Of a stretch of 64,000 nucleotides of DNA, positions 12,101-24,100 are shown one piece after another. Each line of letters opens with the position of its first letter. Within the stretch, counting starts at the first letter, position 1. The position numbers and the translations under genes are program-made. Origin of the DNA: Ceriagrion tenellum (taxonomy: Eukaryota; Arthropoda; Insecta; Odonata; Coenagrionidae); assembly GCA_963169105.1 (NCBI GenBank), contig OY720641.1:73731496-73795495 (forward strand), written 5' to 3'. The notes beneath the pieces were generated by a model. The model did not search any database, was not told where the DNA came from, and worked only from the letters and a program-made list of their open reading frames with translations.

Positions 12101-15100
12101 AGTTAAATAATTTCTCATTTTGTAAACCGAAGTAAAAAATTATTCTATTGATAACTCCTGCATCAAGTAAGCAATTATCTTCTGTAATAAACAAAACGCA
12201 CACTCTCTGTTAATAATTTAGTTATCGGAATGGTTGCGTCATCTTGTGGTGAAAGTGAAACAGAGATTTTAAACCCGGGACTTATTGATAATACTAAAAG
12301 CCTCCTTGTTACTAGTTTGGCATTCAGGTAATGAATACATTCTATATTACCGTGAAAAGTGTCCGTTAAATTATTTTTATTGCTTTAAAGTGAGTCTTAG
12401 TAATTGATACCCTGTTTTGCGAATTCAATATTCCACCCATGTCAATATTTCGGATGGAGTCTTTCAGTTTATCAAGAGTGGATGCAAAGTGAAAAGCGTC
12501 CCAACATAAATACCCATCACTCATTTTCGATTATGACAAATTCTAAGAGCTAAGTCATTGCGGTTAGCCCTGGAAAATTGGCTCTCATTTATTATCTTCC
12601 TCCATTATGTCCTATCAATAAAGAATTTTCATAATCTTATTTTGAAATGATGGAGATTATCAGTATTTTAATGGTTTACAAAATTGATTTGGCTGTGGGG
12701 CATTGGAGATGTGGGTGGAGAGAAGATCGGAGAAAACGGAGAGTAAGGAAAGGGATTTTAATGAAGTGCTTGGTGTGCTGGAGATGGAAAGGGTATTACT
12801 CCAGGAAATGAGAAGGTAATAAAGGTGATTGCGACTGTAAATACGGGATGGATGTTTGTCGAAAATGGTGAGAGAGGATGGAATGATAGGTAAGGGAGGA
12901 AGGGGGAGAAAGAGAATAAGCTTTATTGATGGCCCCACCATGGTGTATATGCACCCGTGCGAGTGACTTCGTACCATATCATTTGTTAAATGCAATGTTT
13001 GGAAATTTGTCAATTTCGTCGTTTTAATGACGACAATGTTGGGTTTATCCACCGCGACAGTGGCTTTGTAAGCACGACTTCGTCTCATGTGCTACAATGT
13101 AGACTTGAGGCCTGAACATCTAGTTCGCATAAACCCCCCTCGAAATTCGCTTTGAAGGAAGATGGATCGGTGGTGTAACTGGCTAATACACCTGACCGGC
13201 AATTAGGAGATCCGGGTTCGAATCCCGGTCAAGTCAAATGATTTATTGATGGGTTGAAAGATAAGTGAGACGCATGCTGAGATGAAGAATGAGGATATTG
13301 ATTAAGGAGATATGGGCCGGGATGCGCCTGTTAAAATTCAGATGAATTTAGTCAAAAATCCATTCCATACCATTAAAATCCTTTTAAAACTACCGTGGCT
13401 AGTAGATTAACCTGAGGAATAGGGATATTAATTACTCTACCGTAGCCGATATATTATCCTGACCAATGAATGTATCAATGGGACTGCGTTGTCCACATGA
13501 AGATATTCGTTGCTCTCCAGAACTTACCAGGGCTTCTGTACATCACCATGAGGTATAGTCCCAGCAGTCCAGCCAGAGTGATAACTGCCGTTATCCAGCT
13601 CATGAGGAACATTATGGCGACGCAAATGATGAATCCAGCCAAGCTGAACCACATGTTGTAATACTGCGGATTAAAAAAAAAGAAATATTAGTAAAGGGAT
13701 TGATCAAGCTAGTGCTTCTGAAACGGAAGCCCGTGAAAAATATACCAATTTCAGCCATGAACAATTGAATATCACAAAAGGATACGCAAATATGATTCTT
13801 TATTGTGTACTTTGTTGCAATCAGTAGCATATTTTGAGATATTCCTGTATGATTGAATCTGCATTAACTGTCAAACTGCTGATATTGTATACCTTTTTTC
13901 TGTACGGAAAAATGTAAAATTATGATGCACCATTAATTTTTTCGCATTTTTTCACTTTCCTTTGCACTTTTTTTGGATGATCTGGTTTACATACTATATT
14001 CCAATCAAATACTTGTCTTTTTTCTGTTATTAATCTTTTTCCGTTATACTCCGGATCAAAATATATTCCTTTTTACTCTAAAACCCATTTTTTTTTCTAA
14101 TAACTATTTTTCATGTATTTCAGTCTTATAGGTATAATTATAGAATTTTCAATCAAGCATCTTAAAAAAAAATCAATATTTATAGCTGTGTGGGCTGTTT
14201 CAAGAACATTTCCGTGATTATTTCTATTGAACCTAATTCATGTATTTTCATCTAAGTTCGGCAATAAATTTTCCTGTTATTTGTCGCATTAATGCGTTAG
14301 ACCTTCGCGTCTACAATTTTTAAATCGCAATCCCATTTCATTGAGCAAGTATTAGACAAAGTATTTGTAAGAGGATTGATGTTCTCTATTTAACCTTGAT
14401 TTTTCGTGACCTCCTTTAGGGATGCAACTTACAGATAGAGATACTTCCTGTTATAGTTCCTATCTATATCCATAGGCTTATGGACTCACTAATTAAGAAC
14501 GATGATGACCAACTTTTGATGGAAGATTTCGTTGAACTCTTAAGGGGTGCAAGAAAGGTAGAAATACTCAATTTTTCGAAAGCTGAAACTGTGCAGCACG
14601 TGGCATTTTTTCAGTGTAATGACAACCGAACGAATCCGTTCAAGAAAGTTGTCAATGCGAGGATGCCCATATATCTGGCCTTCCCGGCAGTTTTTTATGT
14701 ACCACAAGTGCTGCAGTTTAGTCCCCGATGGCCGGTCGCCTCCTCCGATGACCGCCTCTCTTTTCTATGTCACTCCATTTGAGGCTGCGGCGTTCAACAT
14801 TGACCCCCCAGACTGCACAGGCGCCAGGCGGCACAGAAATGTTAATGTCCCGTCACTCGTTCGCCCGAACCGACCGGCTGCGGCCGCGCACTCGACGCAA
14901 ACGGCTCTCAACGATCTAGCAAATCCTGCTCCTCGCGAGGAACGGATTTCTATCATGTCCGTGATCAGCCCGACTGTGTCTGCCATTGCTTTTTAAGCGT
15001 TTAGGGCCTTGATTTAATTCCATCACGCATGAGTTCCAGGAAGAGAATAGTTTAAGCAGGTTAATCGAAGACCTCTCAGTCGGTTTATCTACCTTGTTGC

Positions 15101-18100
15101 CGGATTTGGACAGACATGGCGTATATTACACATATCGGTCATGTTTAAGGACTGGATTGGAGGGAACAACTGTTTTTATCTCTTAAATCTTGAAAGGCAT
15201 TTCCTAGATCAGAATTTTATGTCGTCTAAGTTGCGTAATGCTCTGTGAGGGGGTCTACCTGGCACAGATATAGAGAAGTTTCCAGACTAGAACAAGGCAC
15301 AATACAGTACTTTTAAAAACAGTCATGACGAAAAGAGTAACTTCGCAAAACATCTTTTAACCTAAGACCACAGTAGTGATTTTAAAGTGAATTTACCACA
15401 ATTTTTAGGTAACCCAAGTGAGCTAAATGCTTTAAATAGCTCGAAGTTTTAAAATGGTATCTTGAACCAGATTTTAATCTGATTAACGAATGCTTGCTTT
15501 CCTCTAATTCCCCATCTTATCTACCATGGTCTGACCATTCCCCTTCTCCCAAAATTTGTCCTCCCTTCCAATCCCCCATTACACATACTGGTGTTATATA
15601 TGGGAATGTGATACTGTTTTTAATCAACTATTAATGATGCGTGGGCATCGAAACCCGGGTCATTGTGAAGTTTGAATTTTTCTGTTGTCTGTCCAAGTTT
15701 CAGAAGTTAATAAATATGTGTTATCATCTATATTAAAAATAAATCTTACGGTGACTGCCGTATTTTTTTGGGAAAACTGTAAACTATACCCTCCGTTGTG
15801 TAGGAGTTTTAAATTATCGCGTGAAGACTTATACATATATTCTCATTTTTACTGCTGAGAACCTCAGTCAAATTCGGGTATATTATCGAAAAATAAGTAC
15901 TTCAATATTTAATTCATGCCTTACATAATGGTTGAAAATCAAATGAAAATTTCGGAAAAATACAGTGAAACCCGTGTTAAGCTACCACCGACAGTTCCGC
16001 TGAAAAATGGTCGTCAAGAGGTGTGGCTGTTCGACGGAGGTTCAGTTTCTAGGAGTACTATGCCAATGAACTGGCGGCTGATCTGAAAAAAATGGGAAAA
16101 CTTAAAGCGACGGCTATGTTAAAACCTACAGATGTAGCATTTATTTCCTCATTATTTAGTTACTCCATGAAAATTATAATGCATGATAATTTTATGTGCT
16201 CATAGTAAAATCTGCATTATAATATCAATGAATAAACTTGATTTTTCTCCAATTTTTATTTTTCTTCCACGACCTAGGTTTCGGCACTCAGGTCATCATC
16301 AGGTGAGGTCAGTTTATTCGGGTTTTTCCCGCGTTGCTTCACGTTAACGGAAAACAGTTTCGCTAACGTTACAGCTAGCGTCGTCAGGTAGCGGAACCGC
16401 GGAAGGCTCTGTACCAACATCATCAGGTTCCTACAGGAAATTTTTATTTCAGTGAGTATATATATATATACATACATAAGGAAGGAGCGGGTTATGGTCT
16501 TTTGGGGGTGAGGAAGATTGTTGGAGGGTGGGGGGGAGAAGGAGAGGGATGGAGGTAGGTGGTGGGTGTTGGAAAGGTTTAGCGTTGTGTGACGCATGAG
16601 TAGTCTCTGTAGTAGACCTGAGTGTCGAAACCTAGGTAGTGGAAGAAAAATAACAATTGTGAAAAAATCAAGTTTATTCATTGATATTATAATAAATCGT
16701 TTCCACCAAGTAACGGCCGACGACGCCAACTAAACCTGAATTAAGCGACCACCGACGATTTCGCTGAAAAATAGTATTTGAGAAGGCGTGGTCGCTTGAT
16801 AGGAGTGGTCGTTAAGAGGAGTATTTCCAATACGGTTGTTATGATAACGGACAAACCTCGCTAAAACTACTCTAAGTATCTTGTACCTATGAGTGTTTAT
16901 GAAATGAAAAACTTTCGAAATCTTCTCAGTAAATTTCATTGTATTATTTGAGCCAATTTTTTTCAATGCAAAGTTGACCGATCATCAATGTAAGGCTTTA
17001 TGAACGTCAATGAGGTCGTTCTTTTTCTAGACTAATGGGAGGAATCGTTTTTTAATCGCGTGGGGTTGCACTGTCATTCACAACGGAGTAGGAACATGAC
17101 CCCCGTGCATCATCCCTTCCCCCGTTACCTTGAACGTGGGTCTCCATCCGATGGGCTTGGCGAGAGTCGCGTGGAATGTGCAGAAGTTGACGAGGGCGTA
17201 CGAAGCGAGGAAGAAATTGGAGATGAGCGGAGCGATGGCGTTGAGCTCGGCTGGAAAGAAACAGAAACACGAAACAAAGTCAGTGAAGACGATCCTAAAC
17301 ATATTCTATCATTGAGATATATATATGAGGAGGATGCGTGTTATTGTGGTAATTATGAGCTGGTGAAGCCGTGATGCCTTATTGCTCCCCGAGCAAAATT
17401 TTCTGAACTTATTTTCAGCATCATTGAGATAGATGGAGAGGGCGCGTGTTATCGTAGCCAATGCCTAAGGCTGCAACATAGGCGTGGCATGACAGCCGTC
17501 ATGTCGTCCACCTCGTACAATACAAACTGCGATTGTTGCATCTACTAGTGGCACAAGGTAATACCAAAGGGTGTGAAAGCCGATAAAGGATGAATGATTG
17601 AAAGGCTGGCGTAAACGAGCGGGCAAAATTCAGTACCTTTGCTGCATGTCTGTTTGAAATTGAATTTACAGTTGGTTCTTCTTATGTCCAATGCCTTCGT
17701 TTTTAGAAGTGTTTCTTGGATAATAGCTTAAATGACTGGGATGGAGACGCTAAAACGGCGAATGAAGGAAGTATCAACCTCCATCCTTGGAACTCGACTC
17801 TTCGAAGTCCTTTACTTCACTTCTTGACGAAGTGCCCATTTATTTTTGTTTTTATTTCCGTCATTTACAAAGGTAGTAATACATTTTGCATGCTAACATG
17901 AGAGAATTCCAACAAAAGGTCCCCGTGATATGTAATGCACTGTAAGTGCATGTAGAGGATGAGAGGTAACGGCTGCATCGAATGTATTGTCCCTTGCGCG
18001 TGCGTTAAATGTTAACTAAACACAAAAGTGGAGTCAGATAAACACCATATAGAATTATGAGTATGTTCAACTGTAAATCTTACCTACTAGTAAAGAGTCG

Positions 18101-21100
18101 CACCCTTCTACATCCAAATGTTACCATGCGATCCGCAGCATCTGCGTGTAACAGGGGGTGTTAGGACACTAACCGTGCTAAGGTGTAGGGGATAATGTTT
18201 TGGGAGGTGAAATGGTCAAGTGTATGAGAGAGTGTTTTGATCAGAGCTTAGCTTTAATTTTAGTCACTTATTGTGCGTAGAAAGAACGAATTTTTGTGTA
18301 TCTATCAGTTCGGCAATGTATCTTCCTTATTTTTTCGCTTCTGTTGGACCTAGAAATGAAATGTGGCGTTGAAATAATATTCTCTCTGTCGCTCAGAAAC
18401 ACACCTGTTTTGAATTTCTCAAGCAAATTAAGCCTATTTTGCATCCTCCGAGTCTCCTGTGGCTCCCAGCCTAATCCCTCTAAAAGCTGAGAAACACCGC
18501 ATGTTCTCTCTTAGCAGATTTTTACGAAGCGCGCATCTTTCCTTTGTTTTTTAAGAAACATCGTGGTCAAAGAACAGTTTAAATTAGACGAGTTTTACAG
18601 TTCTCCTTACTTTATTCATTTATTTATTTACTATTTATTTCCACAAATTCGAAAGCAGTGCTATGGGCCTTTTACATGGGGCGTGGTAACAACAATTACA
18701 GACCCTCGAATTAGAGGCGCAGACTTTACCTGGTCGACAGTTGGGTCGAATTTTGCAATACAGCGGTGGAAAGTCGGAAAAATAGTTCTAAAATACATCT
18801 GCATCAGCTTAATACCGGGCCAGCCACCACTAGGGTGCGTGGCACCGGGTATGAAGCCCTCATCCCAGCTGAAATCCGAACCGCACACGTTCTCCCGGAT
18901 GCCAGACGCAGGCCAATAGCAGTCAGGACAACAGTGTGAGGTCAGACCAGAAACCAGGAGAGTGCTACGTTATACAAGAACATGCTACCATTCAGAACAC
19001 TACTTGAGATGCAACTACTGGTTAGTATTATAAATGCGACAGATAAATAACAATACAATGTACTAATCATACAAGAGTATATCATGCCGGAAATAACATG
19101 CGAGCTTAGTAACTAATAATCATATAAAGATATTCAGCACAAATTCAAAGGCCTATGTTATCTATTCAAAGTATCCTAGAACTGATCTATCGTGGCTATT
19201 ATAGTCACTAATTGTACGTGGAAAAAATGACATTTTAAATCTAATATTTGGGCAGTCTATTTCCTTAATCTGATGCCTGTGATCGTTTCTACCATAATAG
19301 TTTAACTTTATTAAAATATGTTGAACGCCCGGAAAAAACAGTTACATCTAACTTCCATAAAATATTTAATCTATATTTTCCCTCGATCGGATGGATCCAA
19401 TGTTTGGAATTGAACTTTTTCTACCATAATTCCCGCGACAATTCACTAGCAATGCTCTGTTTATCGAAACAATTCTAATGTTTTCGTTCATGAGCTTCAC
19501 CAGATAATCTCTTTGGAAAAATATCCTATGGGTAGCAATCATTATAATATAAGATTGGAGGAATTATAAGGTAATGGAAGTCGAGGGTAACGACTATTAG
19601 AAATTAAATACATATTTTTGTGTGCGAATTGATGATGTCAATCTTGCAATGCTCTCACCGATTAGGATGAAGGCCAGGGCTATGATGAAGGCCAGCGCGT
19701 ATGACCTGTATGCCTCGTTACTTCGGCCGTATCCCTTGGCAAACCAATGCAGTCCCGGGTAGAGACGGTCGGAGCACAGCGCCTGGAACACTTTGGGCGC
19801 TGACACGAGCGACGCCAGCGCTGATGACAGCGTCGCGGCGAAACAGCCGGCGTAGATTAGGGGTCCGAATATGGAGACGAGCTCCATCACCTGAAAATCG
19901 TAAACATGAGAAACCGTTTAAACAAATAGGTAGAACAAGTCTTACTCTAAATAAAATGGCTTGGCGGATTAAAAATCCTTAACGAATATAGGATGGATTC
20001 TTCTCTATCGATACATCCAAAGTTCATCCAAGATATTAGGGCAGTTGAGAGAAAGCAAATGCAGCGAATCAGGATAATCATTCAGTACCTTACTGAGAAG
20101 CGAATTAGGTGACGTAAATATCCAATATGGTGGTATTTGTTGCATCATGCGATTGTGAAAGAATTATTTCGTTTCCTTACCTTTTATACCAGGGTATATT
20201 TAATCGAGATTTTGCATGTTAAATATTGTTGTACGATGTCGAAAGTATTTTTTCCTCCGTGACAACAGTGCTTCTCACTCCACCCCCCCTTAACGGTCTT
20301 CCCAGTCTCAACGGTTTTCCATGTAAGTGATCATCAGAAGCCATAAACAAAGTTCCCAAGTGCTTTCCCCTCCAATTGAAACTCACCCGCATAAATAGCC
20401 CGGACTGCTAATCTCAGTGACTTGTGAATACATTGTATATAATCTTTTACCTCTTCAAGGTTTTCCGAGTAATTAAACCATCATTGAGCATCAACAAAGA
20501 GCCATCCACTCCATTTGAACTGTACTCTCATCAATAGCCTGGACTTGCTAATCACCGTCGACCTGTGTATACATTGTGTTTTTTAAATTTCTTAGAAAAA
20601 TGTATGTTTGTTCTTCGTATTTTTCCCCTCCCACTCCTCCCCCCCCTCCTTCCCGCCGCCCAGTATTTTCTCCAATCAGCCCAACGCTTCCCCCCCCTCG
20701 CCGACCCCTTCCTACCTGCCCCATACCCATTACACCATACTCCAACGGTTTTTCCTTTTCCCCCCCCTTCCCTTCCCCGCCTTCCTCTGCAACTGATTTT
20801 GTATATATACCCATGTGGGATATTATTTGTATCTGAAGATGTCATTACGTGACGAAACCCGGGTCGTAAACAATAAAAATATTAGTGGACCATTACTTGA
20901 AAGTTTTTGACTTCCGATAAGTAGGTGTATTTTTTTTCACCTTGATGACGCTGATTTTATGTTGTGATGCACAGTGCAAAACGGCGGAAATGGGATTTTA
21001 ACTCGTCTCTGATAATTTCTGTAAAGGTTTTCATCAGCAAATTTTATGAATGATTAGCCACGAAATGATAGTCGTTTAACATCGAATACCATTGAACAAA

Positions 21101-24100
21101 ACATCTTAGGAAAACATTGATTTAAAATCAAGTAGGCAGCTACTCTAATATTTGTCACTAACGCTAATATTCTCCGTGTCGCTCTGAAACACCCCAGTTA
21201 TGAATTTCTCGAGCAATCTAAGCCTAGCGTGTAGCCTCCGAGTCTCTGTGGGCTCCCTTCTCAATCCCTCTAAAAGTTGTGAGACACTATATGTTCACGC
21301 ATTGAAGTTGTTAACAAAGCACGCAGCTTTCCTTTGTAATCTTACCAATTGTTTGGTCAAATTTTGCTGTCCAGGACCCCTAATGCTCGCGGCATATTCG
21401 AGGTGTGGCTTTGCCAGAGCGAAGTAGCACTTCAATCTCTCACTTATTCATCCGAGGATCTTCCGAATACAAGTTCAAAAATTCTAGTTTCTTTGAGGCT
21501 TTTCCACATATGCTTTCTATGTGGGTTCCCCAAAAGGCTGCTTGAAGTGAACCACCTCGAAATATTAATTGAGCAGAAAAGTATATTTAGTATTATGGCC
21601 CTACCACACCTTGATTTTTCTTAAAGCACCAAGGGTTAGGTGATTTTTAATGTCGACCCGAATGACAGTTTTACATCCAAATCCGAAATGCAGCATTTCA
21701 TTATCGCAGCCGGGATATCGTTTCGATTGGGTCCATATAGCGTGTAAGTAGGCTGTATGGGGAATTTTTTTTTTTAATTAGAAGAAAAATTGTATTTTTA
21801 GTTGCCAAAGAGTGCAAGTGTGACAGCAATGAAACAGGCGATTTTTTAATTTTTATCTGAGGCATTTCTAACAGATATAAAACCCACGGTTTTGTTGAAA
21901 AATCACGGAAATATAAATACATGTATAATAAGATGCATTATATATTATTTAGTGTGATAGGTATCATTTTATTTTTCGTATAATTATAATAAAACTGAAT
22001 TTTTAGTAATCCCATACGATGGAAGTGCCCACAAAGTAGATGTAACTTGTTCATTTTCTAGCTAATTATAAAAAGCTATATTTTCTTAGCTGTGATGGGT
22101 ATATAAATAATATTTAACGTTAAGAATATATATTACTTGAAATATTTGATCAGAATAGTGAAATAATGTGGATATTCCTAGAAGAAAATATACAATTATG
22201 AATATTTCCTTTGGGCCCTTATGTAATGTAAATAGCCAATATTTCGGGTAGAGGAGGGCGTCCGGACTCCATGGGTCACACCCTCTTCCCCTGGCTACGT
22301 CACTGTGACTGTCGGATACTCCCCGCATCGAACTCTTCCTGAGTTCCGATCGGTGTCGACTTGGGAAACGTTTCCCTCGGGACAGTAGACATCCGACGAC
22401 TCAATTCCGACCCGTCCTTCGCGTTGAGAGAAGACGCTCTCCACGGGAGGAAGAGGGTGAGAGTTGGGCGTTCGACACAAGCGTATATACTACTACGTAC
22501 TAGTCGGTAGGTGCTTTCCCTCTGCGTCCGCGCCACGACCTCGACCAATTAACCATTTAGGCACGAAAGGGGACAAGGTTCCAAGGTCCGTGTCTCTCCT
22601 CAACTCTTGTGTGCGAGTGCAGACTACCACAACCCTAATCGGTCGCCTCTCCTTCCCCTCTCTCGGGCCCCAGGACTGACGCGCAAAGCTCGAGTAAGAA
22701 GAGGGGACGAGAGGAATCTCTCAGCCCTCGTGGAGCACCGCGACTCTGTGAGGGGAAGAAGTGCGTCCATTTGCATGCCGGACCACTCGCCCGCGTCTCG
22801 ACAATGAAATTCGTCGACTTGTGCAACGACCGTGCTCGCCCAGTCGCAGACGCGGATTGAATACGGATCGTGGCATTTTGACTGGCACAGCGTTCTCCCT
22901 CGCTCACTTTCATAAATCCCGTCCCGTCCATACATAACGAGTGATGCGCCGTAGATAATAACTTTACGATCGTAATTTTTGGTGACGTACACAAGTTTTT
23001 GTTGGTAATCTACCCAGATTATGTACACCGTTGAGGCATATTTATGAACTGAATCTGCGAATTACTACCTGAAAAAATAAAATACAGAAGTGACTTTATT
23101 ACATACTTACCCATAAATATCTATTTGGATATTTTTGTTAATATATGTGTTGATATTTATCTAATGTAAACCAATAATGTAATTTTTTTAGGTATCCCAT
23201 GTACAGGAAATGCCTAAAAAGTACATTAAAAAAATTATTTTTCTAGAGCATTTGGAAAAGCTGTAATTTTTTTAGTCGTGTTAAGTGGATACATGATATT
23301 TATTTATCTTCAGTCTGCTCCTGTTGCAGAAAGGTAATTTTTTTATTATAACTTTTGCTATGCACCCGCATTTTTACGCATACTGTCTCGTCATAATTAT
23401 TAACTGTTTTCAAAATTAGCTCCAGCCTGAAAAATCATAATTATTACTTGTGATTTTTATTGAGTCCTTTTAATTCTTGAAAATCTCGTGCGATTTATCA
23501 ACATTAACTTCTTGATTTTCAACAAGATTACTGTCGCATTAGCCTCGATAAATGTAGGTTAAACGCAGAGGGAGTGGATAATTTGAGGATTAATTGGGAT
23601 AACATTTGAATAGGGGATTTTATAAACGAGCGTGTCATATAAAAATGTGAGTTTCATATCCCGATAAAGGACTTGTTACACGCCCACGCGTCGGAACACA
23701 TGGTATCATGTAGGTGTACAAGGGTGCGATTCCATTGTTATAGTCACGCATTTACCGTTGAACATAGTCATAATTTTATCTGGTATTTTTCTGACTTCAC
23801 TTGCGTGTTAAATTGAAATTTAACTCACGCGTAAGGGACATGACATTCGATGCTGCCGTTTCATATCATTCTCTTCATGCCGGACGACACTACAGTCGCA
23901 TATCACGAGGGCCTTTAGGTAGAGTTCTCACAAGCTAACATGCAAAATGTTTTCACTATCATTGTAGACGACGGAAATGAAAGCTAAAATGCATGAGAGG
24001 TTCGTCTGTAAGTGAAGTAGTGGGCTGATATTTCGAGTTCCAAGGTTGGAGGTTATTACTTTTTTCGTTCGCTGTTTTAGCGTCGAATTCTTTGAGATTT

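Larger units (their letters stand above)
9964..13527 (-). other. Intron between exons 9 and 10
   Basis: It runs from GTAAGT (13527) to TTTTGCAG (9964). It holds LINE remnants at 10140-10355, 10820-11120, 11120-11245 and 12660-12945, the element 11313-11779, and a tRNA-like SINE at 13164. Nothing recognisable is seen at 10360-10810 or 11790-12650. Confidence 0.75.
13664..17128 (-). other. Intron between exons 8 and 9
   Basis: It runs from GTAACG (17128) to ATCCGCAG (13664). It holds an unrecognised GC-rich patch with an open frame at 14480-14996, Tigger-like terminal pieces at 15961-16115 and 16733-16870, and the Penelope-like foldback 16216-16693. Nothing recognisable is seen at 13680-14470; 15740-15950 weakly resembles the AT-rich repeat of 9060-9690. 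Confidence 0.7.
17251..19658 (-). other. Intron between exons 7 and 8
   Basis: It runs from GTGAGA (19658) to CTTTCCAG (17251). It contains an unclassified repeat at 17506-17912 whose inverted partner is at 23928-24321, a LINE 3'-end fragment at 18095-18500 and another LINE relic at 18795-19440. Nothing else is recognised. Confidence 0.75.

Noticed and set aside
13164..13235. Functional tRNA-Ala(GGC)
   Set aside because: C replaces U33 and the acceptor stem pairs poorly; SINE-like sequence follows.
20560..20850. Coding frames in the CT-rich tract
   Set aside because: Low-complexity Pro/Ser and Gly/Arg shadows in several frames on both strands; no protein family.
22624..23028. 134-codon minus-strand frame as a gene
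   Set aside because: Composition follows GC richness, the opposite and shifted frames are equally open, and no domain is seen.
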